This document shows positions 1-7,849 of a stretch of 64,000 nt of DNA, piece by piece. Both the position numbers and the translations under genes were made by a program. The stretch is from Profundicola sp048268105. Its GTDB lineage: Bacteria > Bacteroidota > Bacteroidia > Flavobacteriales > Weeksellaceae. Position 1 is the first letter of the stretch; each line of letters starts with the position of its first letter. The notes below the pieces were generated by a model, which was not told the DNA's origin, searched no databases, and was given only the letters and a program-made list of their open reading frames with translations. The DNA is taken from positions 1-64,000 of the forward strand of contig JBLWWH010000014.1 in assembly GCA_048268105.1 (NCBI GenBank), in the 5' to 3' direction.

Positions 1-69
1 AGAAAGTTTGGCTACATTAGTCCGATAGAAAAACTAAAATCTACTTGGCCAGTTGCACTTATAACTTGA
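1..69 (+). CDS. C-terminal end of a transposase-like protein (cut by window start)
   Basis: An open frame enters from the left edge and ends with TGA after 22 codons. The visible tail contains FGYISPIE, which resembles the end of IS3-type integrase-core transposases (usual form GY.SP.E). Nothing else of the gene is visible, so the family assignment rests on that short motif only. A strong hairpin terminator follows 16 bases later, so the frame does look like the true end of a gene. The two broken genes next to it would fit an insertion-prone spot. Confidence 0.35.
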   Translation, partial: RKFGYISPIEKLKSTWPVALIT

Positions 70-85
70 ACATGGCAAAGATTAT

Positions 86-131
86 AAAGGCTATCTAAAA
101 AAAAAGTTCTTTCTAATTTTAGATAGCCTTT
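86..131. terminator. Long perfect hairpin, probably bidirectional terminator
   Basis: AAAGGCTATCTAAAA at 86-100 and its exact reverse complement at 117-131 form a 15-bp stem with a 16-base loop. It lies between a gene ending at 69 (+) and a broken gene ending at 142 (-), so it can terminate both. An insertion-element end is an alternative reading. Confidence 0.65.
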
Positions 132-141
132 GAATTTAAGT

Positions 142-435
142 TTAAATATAAACTATTTCCATCTGATAATCGGCGTCACAATCCTCATCGTAATAAGTGA
201 ACGAATGAAGTAATGTTTTTGTTCCATTTTTATTTCGTTTATAAACAAAAACTGAACTTTGACAACCAACAACAACTAAGTTAGAATCTAAGGCGTCGAC
301 TTCAAAATCACCAAAATTTACATTTAATAATTCAATTGCATTCTCAGATTTTACAACTTCTGTGATTTCAACACTTGAATTCGCAAAAGCAAAGGTTCAT
401 ATGAGCATTACAGCTCCAAATAAAAGATTTTTCAT
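142..435 (-). pseudogene. Small secreted protein gene interrupted by TGA in its signal peptide
   Basis: Read from ATG at 435, the frame gives MKNLLFGAVMLI, then TGA at 399-397, then TFAFANSSVEI and about 74 further in-frame residues to TAA at 144-142. The two halves together make a typical flavobacterial signal peptide ending in AFA, and the broken codon sits where Gly is common, so GGA to TGA is a simple explanation (inference). The mature part is short, acidic and has two Cys. No ATG, GTG or TTG follows soon after the stop to restart translation. A TAAATTTG element at 488-481 could be its promoter. Function unknown; a sequencing error cannot be excluded. Confidence 0.6.
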
Positions 436-480
436 AAAACTAAATTTTAAAATCTTAATAATATTGCTAAAATCTAAAAC

Positions 481-488
481 CAAATTTA
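481..488 (-). promoter_or_regulatory. TAnnTTTG -7 element
   Basis: Reverse strand reads TAAATTTG, 45 bases before the ATG of the broken secreted-protein gene. No clear -33 TTG was found at the usual spacing. Confidence 0.35.
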
Positions 489-572
489 TTTTGATTAAAT
501 CAAAAAAAGTTATTAACGTCCCGTATAAAAACAGTGCGAGGTGGCTAGCTTGATTGTCCGCTGTCCAGCCAG

Positions 573-872
573 TTATATTAAATCCGTCCGGAATAAGTCC
601 TTTTCAAGGTCAGATTCATTTTCATTATTTTCTATAACTGACCAAAAAACTCTCGAATATCCAAATCCGCCATTATCAAATTGATATTCATAATATCTAT
701 ATTCTTTATTCGGAGAAACTGAATCGGAAATAAGGACAAAACTTGCTTCTTTTAGAGAATGTTCTGAATGAAAACCTTTAGCAACTTCGTCAAAATCTGA
801 ATTGACTTTAAACCCCATTCAAACAATTCCAATAAGAATTATTGCAATTATTATCAATATCCATCTTTTCAT
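573..872 (-). pseudogene. Small membrane-anchored protein gene interrupted by TGA after its hydrophobic segment
   Basis: ATG at 872 gives MKRWILIIIAIILIGIV, a clear membrane or signal segment, then TGA at 821-819, and the same frame runs on as MGFKVNSDFDEV for 81 residues to TAA at 573. The Met directly after the stop could in principle start a soluble 81-residue protein, but that would lose the anchor. The simplest reading is a nonsense mutation (TGG or GGA to TGA). The C-terminal part is acidic and aromatic-rich with no family I recognise. It is the second neighbouring gene broken in the same way. Confidence 0.55.
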
Positions 873-920
873 TCAGTTCTCAATTTTTTATATTGCCCAA
901 CGAGTTTCATTCACTCAAAC

Positions 921-1625
921 TTAAATTTCATTTGAATACTGTCGTAAGGCCAAAATATACTCATCTATATACAACTCTCTTTCCTTGAATTTATATTGCT
1001 GAATATAGCGCGGGTGATCCAAGACCACCATTTTATCAAAAAGATTTTCCTCTTGATTAAGTTTTTCAATGAATTTTGCATTTTTTTTACCTAGAATATA
1101 AACTTCTGAAGTATCTAAGCCTAAAGCTATATGTTGTTTTAAAGATTCTATCATAAAGTCCTTGGTCATTTCAAACAAAGTTTTATCGTCATAATAATTA
1201 GCGTTCACCCAGTTTCCATTGTTGGTTTTTCGAATGATCGCCAATGGAAAAGGAGAATTGATATAAAAATCTTTGTAAAACTCTGCAGCACCACCATATT
1301 CCAAAATAACATCGTACAAAAAAACCGATGAAACCTCGTGCGTACGTACACTTTTCATTTTAATCCCACAAACCTTTTCTAATCTTTTGGTGTCAGTAAA
1401 AGGTACACCGGTTATGCCCGCTCCTTTTCTACTTGGATTGATACCGATAATGAACCTTCTCTTTTTATTATCATTGTAGAACTTTTTATAGAATTCCTTC
1501 ATCACCTCCATCGTTTCAAGCAAATCTAGAAATGGATTCATCACCCTAAAACCATGTGGTAACTCACCATTATAACTAAGATTCTGATTGAATTCTATGA
1601 TTTTATTAGAAAGATTGTCAGACAT
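921..1625 (-). CDS. SMUG2-type DNA glycosylase family protein (DUF4918)
   Basis: A 234-residue protein of the SMUG2 branch of the uracil-DNA glycosylase superfamily, expected to remove uracil or damaged pyrimidines from DNA. Visible marks are GINPSRKGAGITGVPF, the active-site-type loop with Asn, and the late HPRYIQQY motif. The frame stays open upstream to 1709, but family members begin close to the MSDNL segment, so I chose the ATG at 1625; the extra 28 residues look unlike the family. It stands alone, downstream of the CoA-transferase pair on the same strand, with about 110 bases between. Substrate preference cannot be read from sequence. Confidence 0.8.
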   Translation of the reverse strand: MSDNLSNKIIEFNQNLSYNGELPHGFRVMNPFLDLLETMEVMKEFYKKFYNDNKKRRFIIGINPSRKGAGITGVPFTDTKRLEKVCGIKMKSVRTHEVSSVFLYDVILEYGGAAEFYKDFYINSPFPLAIIRKTNNGNWVNANYYDDKTLFEMTKDFMIESLKQHIALGLDTSEVYILGKKNAKFIEKLNQEENLFDKMVVLDHPRYIQQYKFKERELYIDEYILALRQYSNEI

Positions 1626-1733
1626 TGAGTCAAGTTTTATTTCTTTTATGCAATCTATATTCCAAAAAAAATGGCTCTTCTCTATCGAATGAAAGAGAAA
1701 AGCCATCACAATTTATGTAATATTTATTTTGTT

Positions 1734-2393
1734 TTAGAAGGTCATTTCAGGAATCTCTCCTTCTACAACTAATCTCCCTTCTGTTGCTGCTTGAATCTCT
1801 TCAACCGAAACTCCTGGAGCTCTTTCTAATAATTTAAATCCACCTTCTGGCATAACTTCAAGAACGGCCAGATTCGTTACTATTTTTTTAACACAATTCA
1901 CGCCTGTTAAAGGAAGACTGCATTCTTTTAATAATTTACTTTCGCCAGCTCGATTGGTATGCATCATGGCAACAATAATATTTTCGGCAGATGAAACCAA
2001 ATCCATGGCGCCTCCCATTCCTTTTACCATTTTCCCGGGAATTTTCCAGTTGGCAATATCACCGTTTTCAGCAACTTCCATCGCACCCAAAATTGTTAAA
2101 TGTACGTGTTGACCACGTATCATTCCAAAACTTAAGACAGAATCAAAGAAACTAGCTCCAGGCAAAGTTGTAACTGTTTGTTTTCCAGCATTGATAATAT
2201 CAGCATCCACATTTTCTTCGGTTGGAAAAGGGCCCATCCCTAAAAGTCCATTTTCACTTTGAAATTCCACCGAAATGTCATCTCTCACGAAATTAGCCAC
2301 CAAGGTGGGAATTCCAATTCCTAAATTAACATACATGCCATCTTTAACCTCTTTGGCAATTCTTTGAGCAATTTGATTTTTATTTAAAGACAT
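1734..2393 (-). CDS. scoB: 3-oxoacid CoA-transferase subunit B
   Basis: Beta subunit (219 aa) of succinyl-CoA:3-ketoacid CoA-transferase, which moves CoA between succinyl-CoA and acetoacetate, linking ketone bodies and short acyl chains to acetyl-CoA. The catalytic glutamate is seen in SENGLLGMGP (Glu47), and the N-terminal GIGIPTLVANF glycine loop is intact. Length is normal for the family. It follows scoA with a 21-base gap, so the two are one operon and make the usual heteromer. Related acyl-CoA transferases for other 3-oxoacids cannot be excluded. Confidence 0.92.
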   Translation of the reverse strand: MSLNKNQIAQRIAKEVKDGMYVNLGIGIPTLVANFVRDDISVEFQSENGLLGMGPFPTEENVDADIINAGKQTVTTLPGASFFDSVLSFGMIRGQHVHLTILGAMEVAENGDIANWKIPGKMVKGMGGAMDLVSSAENIIVAMMHTNRAGESKLLKECSLPLTGVNCVKKIVTNLAVLEVMPEGGFKLLERAPGVSVEEIQAATEGRLVVEGEIPEMTF

Positions 2394-2414
2394 AATTTTC
2401 TTTTGAATTAATGA

Positions 2415-3119
2415 TTAAACTTGAGATTCGCGAACCGTTCTTTGTTCGATTCTTTTCTCGAAATTTTCACCTTGAAAAATTCTTTGCACAAAAATCCCAG
2501 GGATATGAATTTCATTTGGATCTAACTCACCTGCTGGAACCAACTCTTCTACTTCGGCAACCGTGATTTTAGCAGCACCACACATCGCAGGATTAAAGTT
2601 TCGCGCTGTTCCTTTGAAAATTAAATTCCCAGCCTCATCGCCTTTCCATGCTTTCACAATGGAGAAATCTGCTTGAAACGCTTCTTCCATTACATACATT
2701 TTGCCATTAAATTCGCGGGTTTCTTTTCCTTCTGCTACTTCTGTTCCAAAACCAGCAGGTGTGAAAAAAGCAGGAATTCCAACTTGTGCTGCACGACATT
2801 TTTCTGCCAAAGTTCCTTGTGGAGTTAAAATTACTTCTAGCTCTCCACTCAACATTTGACGTTCGAATTCAGCATTTTCTCCTACATAAGAAGAAATCAT
2901 TGTATCTATTTGTTTCTTTTGTAATAACAATCCCAATCCAAAATCATCAACACCAGCATTATTGGATATACAAGTTAAGTGCTTCACATCTTTTTTGACT
3001 AATTCACTTATAGAATTCTCTGGAATACCACATAAGCCAAAACCACCTAACATGATGGTCATTCCATCTTGAACCCCATCCAAAGCCTGTTGAACACTGT
3101 CCACTTTTTTGCTAATCAT
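2415..3119 (-). CDS. scoA: 3-oxoacid CoA-transferase subunit A
   Basis: Alpha subunit (234 aa) of the same CoA-transferase. The CoA-binding glycine-rich loop GGFGLCGIPE lies near residues 25-34, and the conserved SNNAG and GTLAEK segments are present. It is the first gene of the scoA-scoB operon. A TAAATTTG -7 element 30 bases ahead of the ATG could drive it. The gene diverges from the O-methyltransferase at 3308, with about 190 bases between them. Confidence 0.92.
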   Translation of the reverse strand: MISKKVDSVQQALDGVQDGMTIMLGGFGLCGIPENSISELVKKDVKHLTCISNNAGVDDFGLGLLLQKKQIDTMISSYVGENAEFERQMLSGELEVILTPQGTLAEKCRAAQVGIPAFFTPAGFGTEVAEGKETREFNGKMYVMEEAFQADFSIVKAWKGDEAGNLIFKGTARNFNPAMCGAAKITVAEVEELVPAGELDPNEIHIPGIFVQRIFQGENFEKRIEQRTVRESQV

Positions 3120-3149
3120 AAAATTAATTTTTTAATGTGCTTAAAAATA

Positions 3150-3157
3150 CAAATTTA
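3150..3157 (-). promoter_or_regulatory. TAnnTTTG -7 element of scoA
   Basis: Reverse strand reads TAAATTTG, 30 bases before the scoA ATG, a normal position for a Bacteroidota sigma promoter. The -33 element is weak. Confidence 0.45.
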
Positions 3158-3292
3158 GAAGCAAACTAGAAATCAAAACTTAGTTTTATCAAATATTTAG
3201 CGATTGAACAAAGTGTTATATTTAATTTAAATTCATCAAAAACTCATCTTTTATAAAAATTAGATTACTTTAACATAGAAGAATAATTTGAT

Positions 3293-3300
3293 TATATTTG
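3293..3300 (+). promoter_or_regulatory. TAnnTTTG -7 element of the O-methyltransferase gene
   Basis: TATATTTG ends 7 bases before the ATG at 3308, so transcription would begin at or next to the start codon. This suggests a leaderless mRNA. Confidence 0.55.
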
Positions 3301-3307
3301 TTAATGT

Positions 3308-3958
3308 ATGGGAGAAAGAGATTTTCAAAACGAATGGCTTGATCAGTACTTAGAATTAAATTCTAGTCCAGAGCCGGCTTTACTTAAAAAATTAAGAACT
3401 CAAACGATTGAAGAGTTTTCTCAGCATCATATGATTTCGGGACATGTACAAGGTAGATTTCTTAGCATTATGTCTAAGATTTTAAAACCTGAACATATCC
3501 TAGAAATTGGAACTTTTACAGGCTATGCCACGCTTTGTTTAGCAGAAGGCCTTAGAAAAAATTGTAAAATCACTACCATTGATATTAATTCGGATTTACA
3601 AAATTTCTATCAACCCTACTTCACTGAATCTGGATATGATCATCAGATTGAAAGCCTTATTGGAGATGCGATTCAATTTTTAGAAAAAACTGAAGAAACC
3701 TTTGATTTAGTCTTTTTAGATGCGAACAAAAAGCAGTACATAGATTATTTTGAATTATTAGTACCTAGATTAAATCCAGGTGGAGTAATTTTAGCCGACA
3801 ATACGCTGTGGAAAGGCAAAGTTTTAGAGGAAATTGCTCCTAAAGATAAGATGACCAAAGCATTATTTGATTTCAACCAGCATGTGGCACAAGATAGTCG
3901 TGTTGATGTGATATTATTACCTCTTAGAGATGGTATAAGTTTAATCAGAAAAAAATGA
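3308..3958 (+). CDS. O-methyltransferase, SAM-dependent class I
   Basis: A 216-residue methyltransferase of the catechol-O-methyltransferase-like family 3. The SAM-binding motif I is seen as LEIGTFTGYAT (about 65-75), followed by TTIDIN as the acidic ribose-binding loop and DLVFLDANK with metal-ligand aspartates, then LADNTLWKG. The natural acceptor (a catechol-like hydroxyl or other) is not readable. The start follows a TATATTTG element by 7 bases. It overlaps the next gene by 4 bases (ATGA), so the two are translationally coupled. Confidence 0.88.
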   Translation: MGERDFQNEWLDQYLELNSSPEPALLKKLRTQTIEEFSQHHMISGHVQGRFLSIMSKILKPEHILEIGTFTGYATLCLAEGLRKNCKITTIDINSDLQNFYQPYFTESGYDHQIESLIGDAIQFLEKTEETFDLVFLDANKKQYIDYFELLVPRLNPGGVILADNTLWKGKVLEEIAPKDKMTKALFDFNQHVAQDSRVDVILLPLRDGISLIRKK

Positions 3959-4719
3959 AATACGGAGTTTGTATAGTTAGTGTAGCGCCTGTTAGAGCCG
4001 AGGCAAGTGATCGTTCGGAAATGGTGACGCAACTCTTGTTTGGTGAAAAAGTTGAAATTATTGCTGTACAAGATAAATGGCTTAAAATCATGTCTGATTA
4101 TGACTCATATGTTGGTTGGGTTGATCCTAAATTGATTAAAGAAGTTCCATTAGCTGAATATCAACAATTAAGCACTACACAATATGCTTCGGATTTATTT
4201 AATTTAATGATTGACGATGAAAATCCATGTACGCTAACTTTGGCTGCACATATTTATGTTAATGAAGATCAAAAAATAAATTTAGGTGATAAAAGTTTTG
4301 AGTATTTAGGTGAAATTTTAGACGCTACTAGAAACGAAACTTCTATTGCTGATTTGGCCAAACTCTACTTGAATACGCCTTACTTATGGGGTGGAAAATC
4401 TAATTTTGGAATTGATTGTTCTGGCTTGGTTCAACAAGCCTATAAATTAAAAAACATTGCTCTACCTCGTGATGCTAGTCAACAAGCTACTAAAGGTGAA
4501 GTACTAGGTTTTTTGGTAGAAGCCCAAGAAGGCGACTTAGCTTTTTTTGATAATGAAGATGGAAATATTATTCATGTAGGAATCATTTTAGAAGATCAGA
4601 AAATTATTCACGCACACGGAAAAGTGAGAATTGATCCGATTGATTCTACGGGTATTTTCAATACAGATTCTCAACGATATTCTCATAAATTGAGATTCAT
4701 TAAGAGAATAATTGATTGA
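3955..4719 (+). CDS. C40 (NlpC/P60) peptidase with N-terminal SH3-like domain
   Basis: A 254-residue cell-wall hydrolase expected to cut D-Glu to diamino-acid bonds in peptidoglycan stem peptides. Residues about 1-60 form a bacterial SH3-like module (APVRAEASDRSEMV, WVDPKLI); the C-terminal half is the NlpC/P60 domain with the nucleophile in IDCSGLVQQAY (Cys155), a His in IIHVGI (His207) and a late His in IHAHG. No signal peptide is evident at this start, so it may act in the cytoplasm on imported muropeptides, as do YkfC-like enzymes with the same SH3-NlpC layout. Its start overlaps the methyltransferase stop by 4 bases. Confidence 0.88.
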   Translation: MKYGVCIVSVAPVRAEASDRSEMVTQLLFGEKVEIIAVQDKWLKIMSDYDSYVGWVDPKLIKEVPLAEYQQLSTTQYASDLFNLMIDDENPCTLTLAAHIYVNEDQKINLGDKSFEYLGEILDATRNETSIADLAKLYLNTPYLWGGKSNFGIDCSGLVQQAYKLKNIALPRDASQQATKGEVLGFLVEAQEGDLAFFDNEDGNIIHVGIILEDQKIIHAHGKVRIDPIDSTGIFNTDSQRYSHKLRFIKRIID

Positions 4720-4778
4720 AATATTGATCTTAGATTTAAAACTTACCAAATCGTCTCATTAAATCTTGCTTTTACTGA

Positions 4779-5621
4779 CTATCTACTAAAATAGTCCACT
4801 AAACCATCAATCGGTTTTTGAAGGGTTTTATTGACTTTAAACCCAAATTCTTCTGCAACTTCATGAATCAAATCTTGATAATAAAAAGCAATAGAACCTA
4901 TAAAGCTAATTTCATTACATTCATATTTTTGATAAGGTTCTACTTGATAAATAAAATATTCTCTAAAGCAAACTTGAATTAATTCTTTAACGAATTCATT
5001 TTTTCTATGTTCATATGCGAACTCATTAAAACTAGCCAGATAAGCATTTGGAAAGGCTTTGCGATGAATATTTTCAAGTAATTCCTGAACAGAAAGATTA
5101 TATTTCTGCGTAAATTTAATTTTTAAATCTTCTGGTAATTTATTAGTGTAATATGCTCTAAGCAAACTTCTACCGATATGATTTCCTGCGCCTTCGTCTC
5201 CTAAAATAAAACCAATAGAGGGAGTTTCTTTTATTACATTTTGACCATCGAAATAACATGAATTCGAGCCTGTTCCTAAGATACCTACCATAGTCGGGTG
5301 ATGATCATCAACTGCATAACAAGCCGCCAACAAATCACTCTCTACCTTAAGTTGTGCTTGATTAAAAACCTTAAGAAAACCGTCTTTTATGATTTGATTG
5401 AGTTCCGCCGAACGGCAGCCAGCTCCGAAAAAGTGGATTTCTTTAATTTCTGATGCCAACGAAGTTAAAATTGAATTCTCCTCTAAAGCTTTAGCAACCT
5501 CTTCAGATGTAATAAATAGTGGATTAAATCCAACTGTACGAAGTCGTTTTAGCTCGACACCCTTATGGTCTAAAATTACAAAATCTGCTTTGGTAGAACC
5601 ACTATCAACAATACCAATCAT
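4779..5621 (-). CDS. BadF/BadG-type ATPase, N-acetylglucosamine kinase-like
   Basis: A 280-residue ASKHA-fold kinase of the BadF/BadG/BcrA/BcrD group, in flavobacteria usually annotated as an N-acetylglucosamine kinase-like protein. The phosphate-1 loop DSGSTKADFVI lies at 6-16, phosphate-2 is GILGTGSNSCYFDG (about 114-127), and GFILGDEGAGNHIG follows. It lies 32 bases downstream of the ROK kinase on the same strand, so both sugar kinases are probably one transcript. The acceptor sugar is inferred from family only; a role in amino-sugar recycling would suit the amgK-murU genes further on. Confidence 0.82.
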   Translation of the reverse strand: MIGIVDSGSTKADFVILDHKGVELKRLRTVGFNPLFITSEEVAKALEENSILTSLASEIKEIHFFGAGCRSAELNQIIKDGFLKVFNQAQLKVESDLLAACYAVDDHHPTMVGILGTGSNSCYFDGQNVIKETPSIGFILGDEGAGNHIGRSLLRAYYTNKLPEDLKIKFTQKYNLSVQELLENIHRKAFPNAYLASFNEFAYEHRKNEFVKELIQVCFREYFIYQVEPYQKYECNEISFIGSIAFYYQDLIHEVAEEFGFKVNKTLQKPIDGLVDYFSR

Positions 5622-5653
5622 TTAGAATTAAATTTGGTTTAAAGATAAAATAA

Positions 5654-6619
5654 TTAAACCCAAACCATAGCACTTGCTCCTAAGATGGCAGCATCGGCTT
5701 CGTCTAATTCGCTAAAAATAAGTTTTACCTTTCCACGAAAAATAGGTAATAAATTTCTCTCCATGTGCAATTTAGTAGGTTTCATGATAAAATCACCAGC
5801 TTTGATAACACCACCAAATAGCAATATAGCCTCGGGCGATGAAAACATTACAAAATTCGCTAAAGCTTCTCCCAATTTTTGACCTGTATATCTAAATACT
5901 TCCATAGCAATTGGATCACCTTTCAAACAACAATCATGAACCGTTTTGGCATTAATATCCTCTTCAGGATAGTCGTTCAACATAGAATCCGGAAACTCAG
6001 CTCTTAATTTCTTAGCCGTGATCGTAATTCCCGTGGCTGATGCATATGCCTCTAAACTCCCTTCCGATCCTGTATTCCAGTGTTTTCTACCATTCGGTTT
6101 AACAATCGTGTGACCTAATTCACCTGCAAAACCATCAGAGCCATAAACTAAATTTCCATTACATACGATTCCTGAGCCCACCCCAGTCCCCAACGTAATC
6201 ATAATAAAATCCTTCATTCCGCGCGCTGCACCATACATCATTTCTCCCAAAGCAGCCGCATTGGCATCATTGGTGATTTTACAAGGCACACCAAACTTCT
6301 CCGACATATAATCTGTAAAAGGAATTACGCTCTTCCATTCTAGGTTGGTAGCATCTTCTATCGTTCCTTTGTAGTAATTTCCATTCGGAGCCCCTACTCC
6401 TATACCAACAAATTTAGATTCCTTAGACATTATTTCTACTTCGGGTGAAATAGTTTGATATAAAATCTCGATGAAGTCTTTTACATCGGGATAGCCTTTG
6501 GTTTTAATCTTGCCTTTTAACAAAACTTCTCCGCGCTGGTTCACAAAACCATATTTGGTATTGGTTCCACCTATGTCTATACCTAAAGCGAACTGTTTAT
6601 GCTCCTGAACTAATGTCAT
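5654..6619 (-). CDS. ROK-family sugar kinase (glucokinase-like) without the usual zinc cysteines
   Basis: A 321-residue ROK protein with the ATP-binding GIDIGGTNTKYGF loop (13-25), the substrate-site GELGH segment and GTGVGSGIV. It most likely phosphorylates glucose or a related hexose before glycolysis. Where most ROK proteins carry CxCGxxGCxE, this one reads NTGSEGSLEAYAS: all three zinc cysteines are replaced, although the Glu and the upstream His remain. Zinc-free ROK kinases exist, so activity is still plausible. No helix-turn-helix region is present, so it is an enzyme rather than a repressor. It is separated from gapA by a strong terminator. Confidence 0.85.
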   Translation of the reverse strand: MTLVQEHKQFALGIDIGGTNTKYGFVNQRGEVLLKGKIKTKGYPDVKDFIEILYQTISPEVEIMSKESKFVGIGVGAPNGNYYKGTIEDATNLEWKSVIPFTDYMSEKFGVPCKITNDANAAALGEMMYGAARGMKDFIMITLGTGVGSGIVCNGNLVYGSDGFAGELGHTIVKPNGRKHWNTGSEGSLEAYASATGITITAKKLRAEFPDSMLNDYPEEDINAKTVHDCCLKGDPIAMEVFRYTGQKLGEALANFVMFSSPEAILLFGGVIKAGDFIMKPTKLHMERNLLPIFRGKVKLIFSELDEADAAILGASAMVWV

Positions 6620-6731
6620 TTTTACCTAAAATTTCAATAAAGATAGTAAATGTAATTTATACACTTATTATGAATCGTGTGAAAAATCTAGGAATCAAAA
6701 TATTCAATAAAATGTAGATTGATTCAAGATT

Positions 6732-6775
6732 AAAAAAGCCATAAAAATGGCGATAAAAATATATTTATCGCCATT
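6732..6775 (-). terminator. Rho-independent terminator of the pfkA-gapA operon
   Basis: AATGGCGATAAA at 6746-6757 pairs perfectly with 6764-6775 (12-bp stem, 6-base loop). On the minus strand the stem is followed by two T-rich stretches. It lies 26 bases after the gapA stop. Confidence 0.85.
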
Positions 6776-6800
6776 GACTTAAAAATTTATTTTGTTTTGA

Positions 6801-7820
6801 TTACGACATCAAATTCGCAAAATATTTAGTTAACCTCACTAATTGGGCTGTATAAGACATCTCGTTGTCATACCAAGAAATAACTTTAACTTGTTGTTTG
6901 CCGTCTACTTCTTGAACAGTTGTAGAAAGCATATCGAAGTAAGAACCATTTTCGATTCCGATGATATCTGTAGAAACGATTGGATCATAAGTATATCCCA
7001 AAGTATCTTTTAATGCTCCATCGGCAGCTTCTTTAATAGCATTATTTACCTCATCTTCTGTAACGTTTTTCTCTAATAGAACTGTTAAGTCAATTAAAGA
7101 TCCTGTAGCCACGGGTACACGCAATGCCATACCGTCTAATTTACCTTTTAGTTCTGGTAAAACTAAACCTACTGCTGCTGCAGCTCCTGTAGTTGTAGGA
7201 ACAATATTAACAGCTGCTGCTCTAGCTCTTCTCAAGTCTTTATGTGGACCGTCTAATGTATTTTGATCGTTTGTATAACCGTGTACAGTCGTCATTAAAC
7301 CAGAGATCAAACCGAATTTATCGTTTAATACCTTAGCAACTGGCGCCAAACAGTTCGTAGTACAAGATGCACCTGAAAGAACTGTTTCAGAACCGTCTAA
7401 GATATCGTGGTTAACATTAAATACAACTGTCTTCATATCACCTTTACCTGGTGCAGAGATAATAACTTTCTTTGCTCCAGCAGTAATATGCTTGCTTGCG
7501 CCTTCTTTAGAACTGAAAACACCAGTACACTCTAAAACAACATCTACTCCTAAGTCACCCCAAGGAAGATCCTCTGGATTTCTTTCAGAATAAATAGTGA
7601 TTTCGCGACCGTCTACAACAAGTGAATTTTCTTTAACTTCTAAAGAGTCTGTTTTGAATTTTCCTTGTGTTGAATCATATTTCAACAAATGACCTAAAGT
7701 TTTGGCATCCGTCAAATCATTGATAGCTACAATATCGAACTCAGAAGAATCCTCCATTAATCTAAAGGCTAATCGACCAATTCTACCGAATCCATTAATA
7801 GCAACTTTTACTTTTGACAT
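6801..7820 (-). CDS. gapA: Type I glyceraldehyde-3-phosphate dehydrogenase
   Basis: Glycolytic GAPDH (339 aa) that oxidises glyceraldehyde 3-phosphate to 1,3-bisphosphoglycerate with NAD. The Rossmann motif INGFGRIGR is at 8-16, the catalytic cysteine at Cys153 in SGASCTTNCLAP, and the C-terminal SWYDNEMSY is intact. The Asp at the end of the second beta strand (VAINDLTD) indicates NAD preference. It follows pfkA by 29 bases on the same strand and ends in a strong terminator, so pfkA-gapA is a complete two-gene glycolytic operon. Confidence 0.97.
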   Translation of the reverse strand: MSKVKVAINGFGRIGRLAFRLMEDSSEFDIVAINDLTDAKTLGHLLKYDSTQGKFKTDSLEVKENSLVVDGREITIYSERNPEDLPWGDLGVDVVLECTGVFSSKEGASKHITAGAKKVIISAPGKGDMKTVVFNVNHDILDGSETVLSGASCTTNCLAPVAKVLNDKFGLISGLMTTVHGYTNDQNTLDGPHKDLRRARAAAVNIVPTTTGAAAAVGLVLPELKGKLDGMALRVPVATGSLIDLTVLLEKNVTEDEVNNAIKEAADGALKDTLGYTYDPIVSTDIIGIENGSYFDMLSTTVQEVDGKQQVKVISWYDNEMSYTAQLVRLTKYFANLMS

Positions 7821-7849
7821 AATAATTTAAGTTTTAGTATTATAAAAAT

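Noticed and set aside
362..553. 63-codon frame on the plus strand near the left end
   Set aside because: It is antisense to the broken secreted-protein gene and Lys/Ile/Asn-rich only because the spacer is AT-rich.
1626..1709. Longer start of the SMUG2-like glycosylase at 1709
   Set aside because: The extra 28 residues do not resemble the family start, and MSDNL at 1625 gives the usual length.
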